From a virus, in the IMG/VR virus record IMGVR_UViG_3300032285_002150, positions 1 to 28,251 of that record: a stretch of 28,251 nucleotides of DNA, one strand, 5' to 3'. The notes beneath the pieces are model-generated. The model was not told where the DNA came from. It searched no databases and saw only the letters and a list, made by a program, of their open reading frames with translations. The translations under genes were made by a program, and so were the position numbers. Below are positions 26,552 through 28,251 of the stretch, one piece after another (position 1 is the first letter of the stretch; each line of letters begins with the position of its first letter).

Positions 26552-28251
26552 ATGGCGAATACAACGATCACAGCATTGCCTCCCGCCATTAGTCTTGATG
26601 GGACGGAAAGCATTGAAATTGTTCAAAACGGGACGTCAAAGAAGACGACATCACTTCTGCTTTCTTCTTTGAATCCAGCAACAATTCAAATCGCAAATAA
26701 TACTTTGCTCGCGAATATCAGCGGAGCAACTGCGTCTCCGTCCAGCACGACCCTTACGCAATTTTTAGACAGCGTCATCACGAATACGCAAGGATCGTTA
26801 ATTTACCGCTCTGGATCTGCGTGGACATCAATTGCGCCCGGCACATCTGGACAGGTTCTTACGACTGGTGGTGCTGGCGCAAACCCTACGTGGTCGACGA
26901 ACGGCGTTGGAACGGTCACGTCGATTACGGCTGGAACAAATCTTTCCGCGTCTCCATCAAATCCAATTACAGATTCCGGAACGATTAACGTCGTAGCGAA
27001 CCCTAACTTCGCGACATCCGTGACGTCTCCAATTATCTATGGCGGAACAGGAACTGGATCGACGCTTACGCTTGTTTCAACTTCTGGTGGCGGCGTAACA
27101 GATAGCATCAATTTCGCGGTCGGGACAAATGGCGCGACGAACGCATTTACGATTGATACGACTGGTAGTTTGAACGCAAATCTTTCAAACGGCCAACGTT
27201 TCAACGCTGATTTTTCAAACGCAACCATCTCAAACCGATTCGCGTTCAAAACGTCAACTTTAAACGCCTCGACTGGAATTTACGCGCTTCCAAATGGGTC
27301 TTCAACGGCGGCCTCTTGGCAAGCGACAAATAACTCAGATCCGACGAACGCATCAAAGGTTTTGATCGCGACGAACGGGTCAACAGACGTTCAACTTGTT
27401 TCAGGCATCAACGGCTCTGGCACATATCTGCCGCTCGCGTTTTATAATAACGGCCTTGGTCGGTTTGTTATCGGTACGGCAGGACAGTTTGGGATTGGCC
27501 CAACCGCGACTGTTTCATATGGAACATCCGGTCAGACATTCATCTCTGGTGGTAACGCCGCAGCGCCTTCATGGGGCGTCCTTGGCGTATCAGGTGGCGG
27601 GACTGGACAGTCTTCCAACTGGACCCAGTGGGGAGCCATTTATGCGTCAACAACTGGCGCTCTCGCGTCAACCGCAACCGGAACTACGGGCCAACCGCTT
27701 CTCGCGAACTCAACAAGCGGCCCCGCATTCGGTAACTTGGCTCTTGGTACAGCCAACACGAACGTCAGCGGTACGCTTACGGTTACGAACGGCGGCACTG
27801 GCGCTGCGACATTCACGGCGAACGGTGTTCTTTACGGCAACACGACGAGCGCGATTCAAGTCACCGCACAGGGCGCTGCAAACTCTATCTTGACCGCCAA
27901 CGCTGGCGCTCCTTCATTCTCCGCGGCCCCAACAATCGGAACTTCGGTCACGACGCCATTGGTTATTGGCGGTACTGCTGCGGGTTCAACGCTTACTCTT
28001 CAATCCACATCTGGCGTTGGATCTGGAGACCAAATCCTTGTCAAAGTCGGCAACAACGGCGCGACAACAGCCGCCACATTTGCGTCAACCGCTGCTTTCT
28101 TGCAAATGGGCGCTGGGACAAGCGCTATCGCGCCATTGAAATTTACGTCAGGGACAAACCTCGGCACAGCGACGGCTGGTTCGGTTGAATATAACGGTAC
28201 GACAGCCCTTGTTACTCCAATCGGCGCGGAGCGTGGCGTCGCAGTTACGCC
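26552..28251 (+). CDS. Tail fibre-like protein, 3' end beyond the window
   Basis: An open frame from ATG 26552 to the right edge without a stop: 566 complete codons. The start TALPPAISLDGTESIEIVQNGTSKKTTSLLLSSL is a typical fibre N-terminal part that attaches to the tail. After it come Gly/Thr/Ser/Ala-rich repeats and beta strands (SLIYRSGSAWTSIAPGTSGQVLTTGGAGANPTW) known from phage fibres. One long unit repeats: VTSPIIYGGTGTGSTLTLVSTSGGG at about residue 156 and VTTPLVIGGTAAGSTLTLQSTSGVG at about 466. The last visible residues are GAERGVAVT. Trimeric receptor-binding role inferred. GGAG lies 7 bases before the ATG. Confidence 0.8.
   Translation, partial: MANTTITALPPAISLDGTESIEIVQNGTSKKTTSLLLSSLNPATIQIANNTLLANISGATASPSSTTLTQFLDSVITNTQGSLIYRSGSAWTSIAPGTSGQVLTTGGAGANPTWSTNGVGTVTSITAGTNLSASPSNPITDSGTINVVANPNFATSVTSPIIYGGTGTGSTLTLVSTSGGGVTDSINFAVGTNGATNAFTIDTTGSLNANLSNGQRFNADFSNATISNRFAFKTSTLNASTGIYALPNGSSTAASWQATNNSDPTNASKVLIATNGSTDVQLVSGINGSGTYLPLAFYNNGLGRFVIGTAGQFGIGPTATVSYGTSGQTFISGGNAAAPSWGVLGVSGGGTGQSSNWTQWGAIYASTTGALASTATGTTGQPLLANSTSGPAFGNLALGTANTNVSGTLTVTNGGTGAATFTANGVLYGNTTSAIQVTAQGAANSILTANAGAPSFSAAPTIGTSVTTPLVIGGTAAGSTLTLQSTSGVGSGDQILVKVGNNGATTAATFASTAAFLQMGAGTSAIAPLKFTSGTNLGTATAGSVEYNGTTALVTPIGAERGVAVT

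Overview
The window is a 28 kb piece of a double-stranded DNA tailed-phage genome (Caudoviricetes). It has a replicative primase/helicase, a lysis-type transglycosylase, two minus-strand clusters of small accessory genes, and then a long plus-strand packaging, head and tail operon. The tail fibre gene runs off the right edge. No integrase, repressor, tRNA gene, CRISPR array or insertion sequence was seen, so nothing in the window points to lysogeny. The order small terminase, large terminase, P22-type portal, scaffold-like protein, capsid, gp4-like adaptor, fibre, with no tail-tube or tape-measure gene in between, suggests a short-tailed (podovirus-like) virion. The host is probably an aquatic Gram-negative bacterium, possibly an alphaproteobacterium. 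That host guess rests on the type of small phage proteins (ERLREAL/ARAALKG type, DUF7227-like, DUF932) and on Sec-type signal peptides; it is inference.

Layout. (1) 1-2812, plus strand: tightly coupled small genes. Five consecutive ones share an ERLREAL coiled-coil motif and/or an AALKG tail whose DNA also carries the next gene's ribosome-binding site. They are followed by a secreted protein, a two-TM protein (holin candidate), a signal-peptide transglycosylase and a HicB-like small protein. (2) 2825-4514, plus: a T7 gp4-type primase/helicase in two overlapping frames, with a zinc-binding ORF and then a Toprim plus RecA-like helicase ORF. The second has its own Shine-Dalgarno, and the pair is followed by a clear intrinsic terminator. 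(3) 4746-6439, minus: five small genes including a DUF7227-like Cys-motif protein and a zinc ribbon, read from a good sigma70-like promoter at 6508-6480. (4) 6575-7378, plus: a DUF932 protein, divergent from cluster 3. (5) 7379-7615: convergent intrinsic terminators of both strands. (6) 7616-8977, minus: five small phage proteins with terminators between them. (7) 8978-9439: a 460-base divergent non-coding hub with three 16-bp tandem repeats, nested palindromes, mutually exclusive hairpins and a C-rich, G-poor tract. It is a candidate operator, origin or packaging site. (8) 9440-19016, plus: terminases, portal, a 1042-residue K-x-G-G-R repeat protein, a small coiled coil, a GroES-like co-chaperonin, a scaffold-like coiled coil and a conserved head-region protein. 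(9) 19181-28251, plus: head decoration, major capsid, several beta-rich virion proteins, three small basic proteins, the adaptor, a zinc-ribbon beta protein and a partial tail fibre.

How it works together. The left and central genes look like early and replication functions, and the right half is the late virion operon. The GroES-like protein and the scaffold-like protein sit just before the capsid gene and probably serve capsid folding and assembly. Hairpins before the capsid block (19025-19048) and before 22321 could set the stoichiometry of virion proteins. The least explained parts are the ERLREAL gene array, the K-x-G-G-R protein family, the split primase/helicase and the repeat-rich intergenic hub before the terminase genes.
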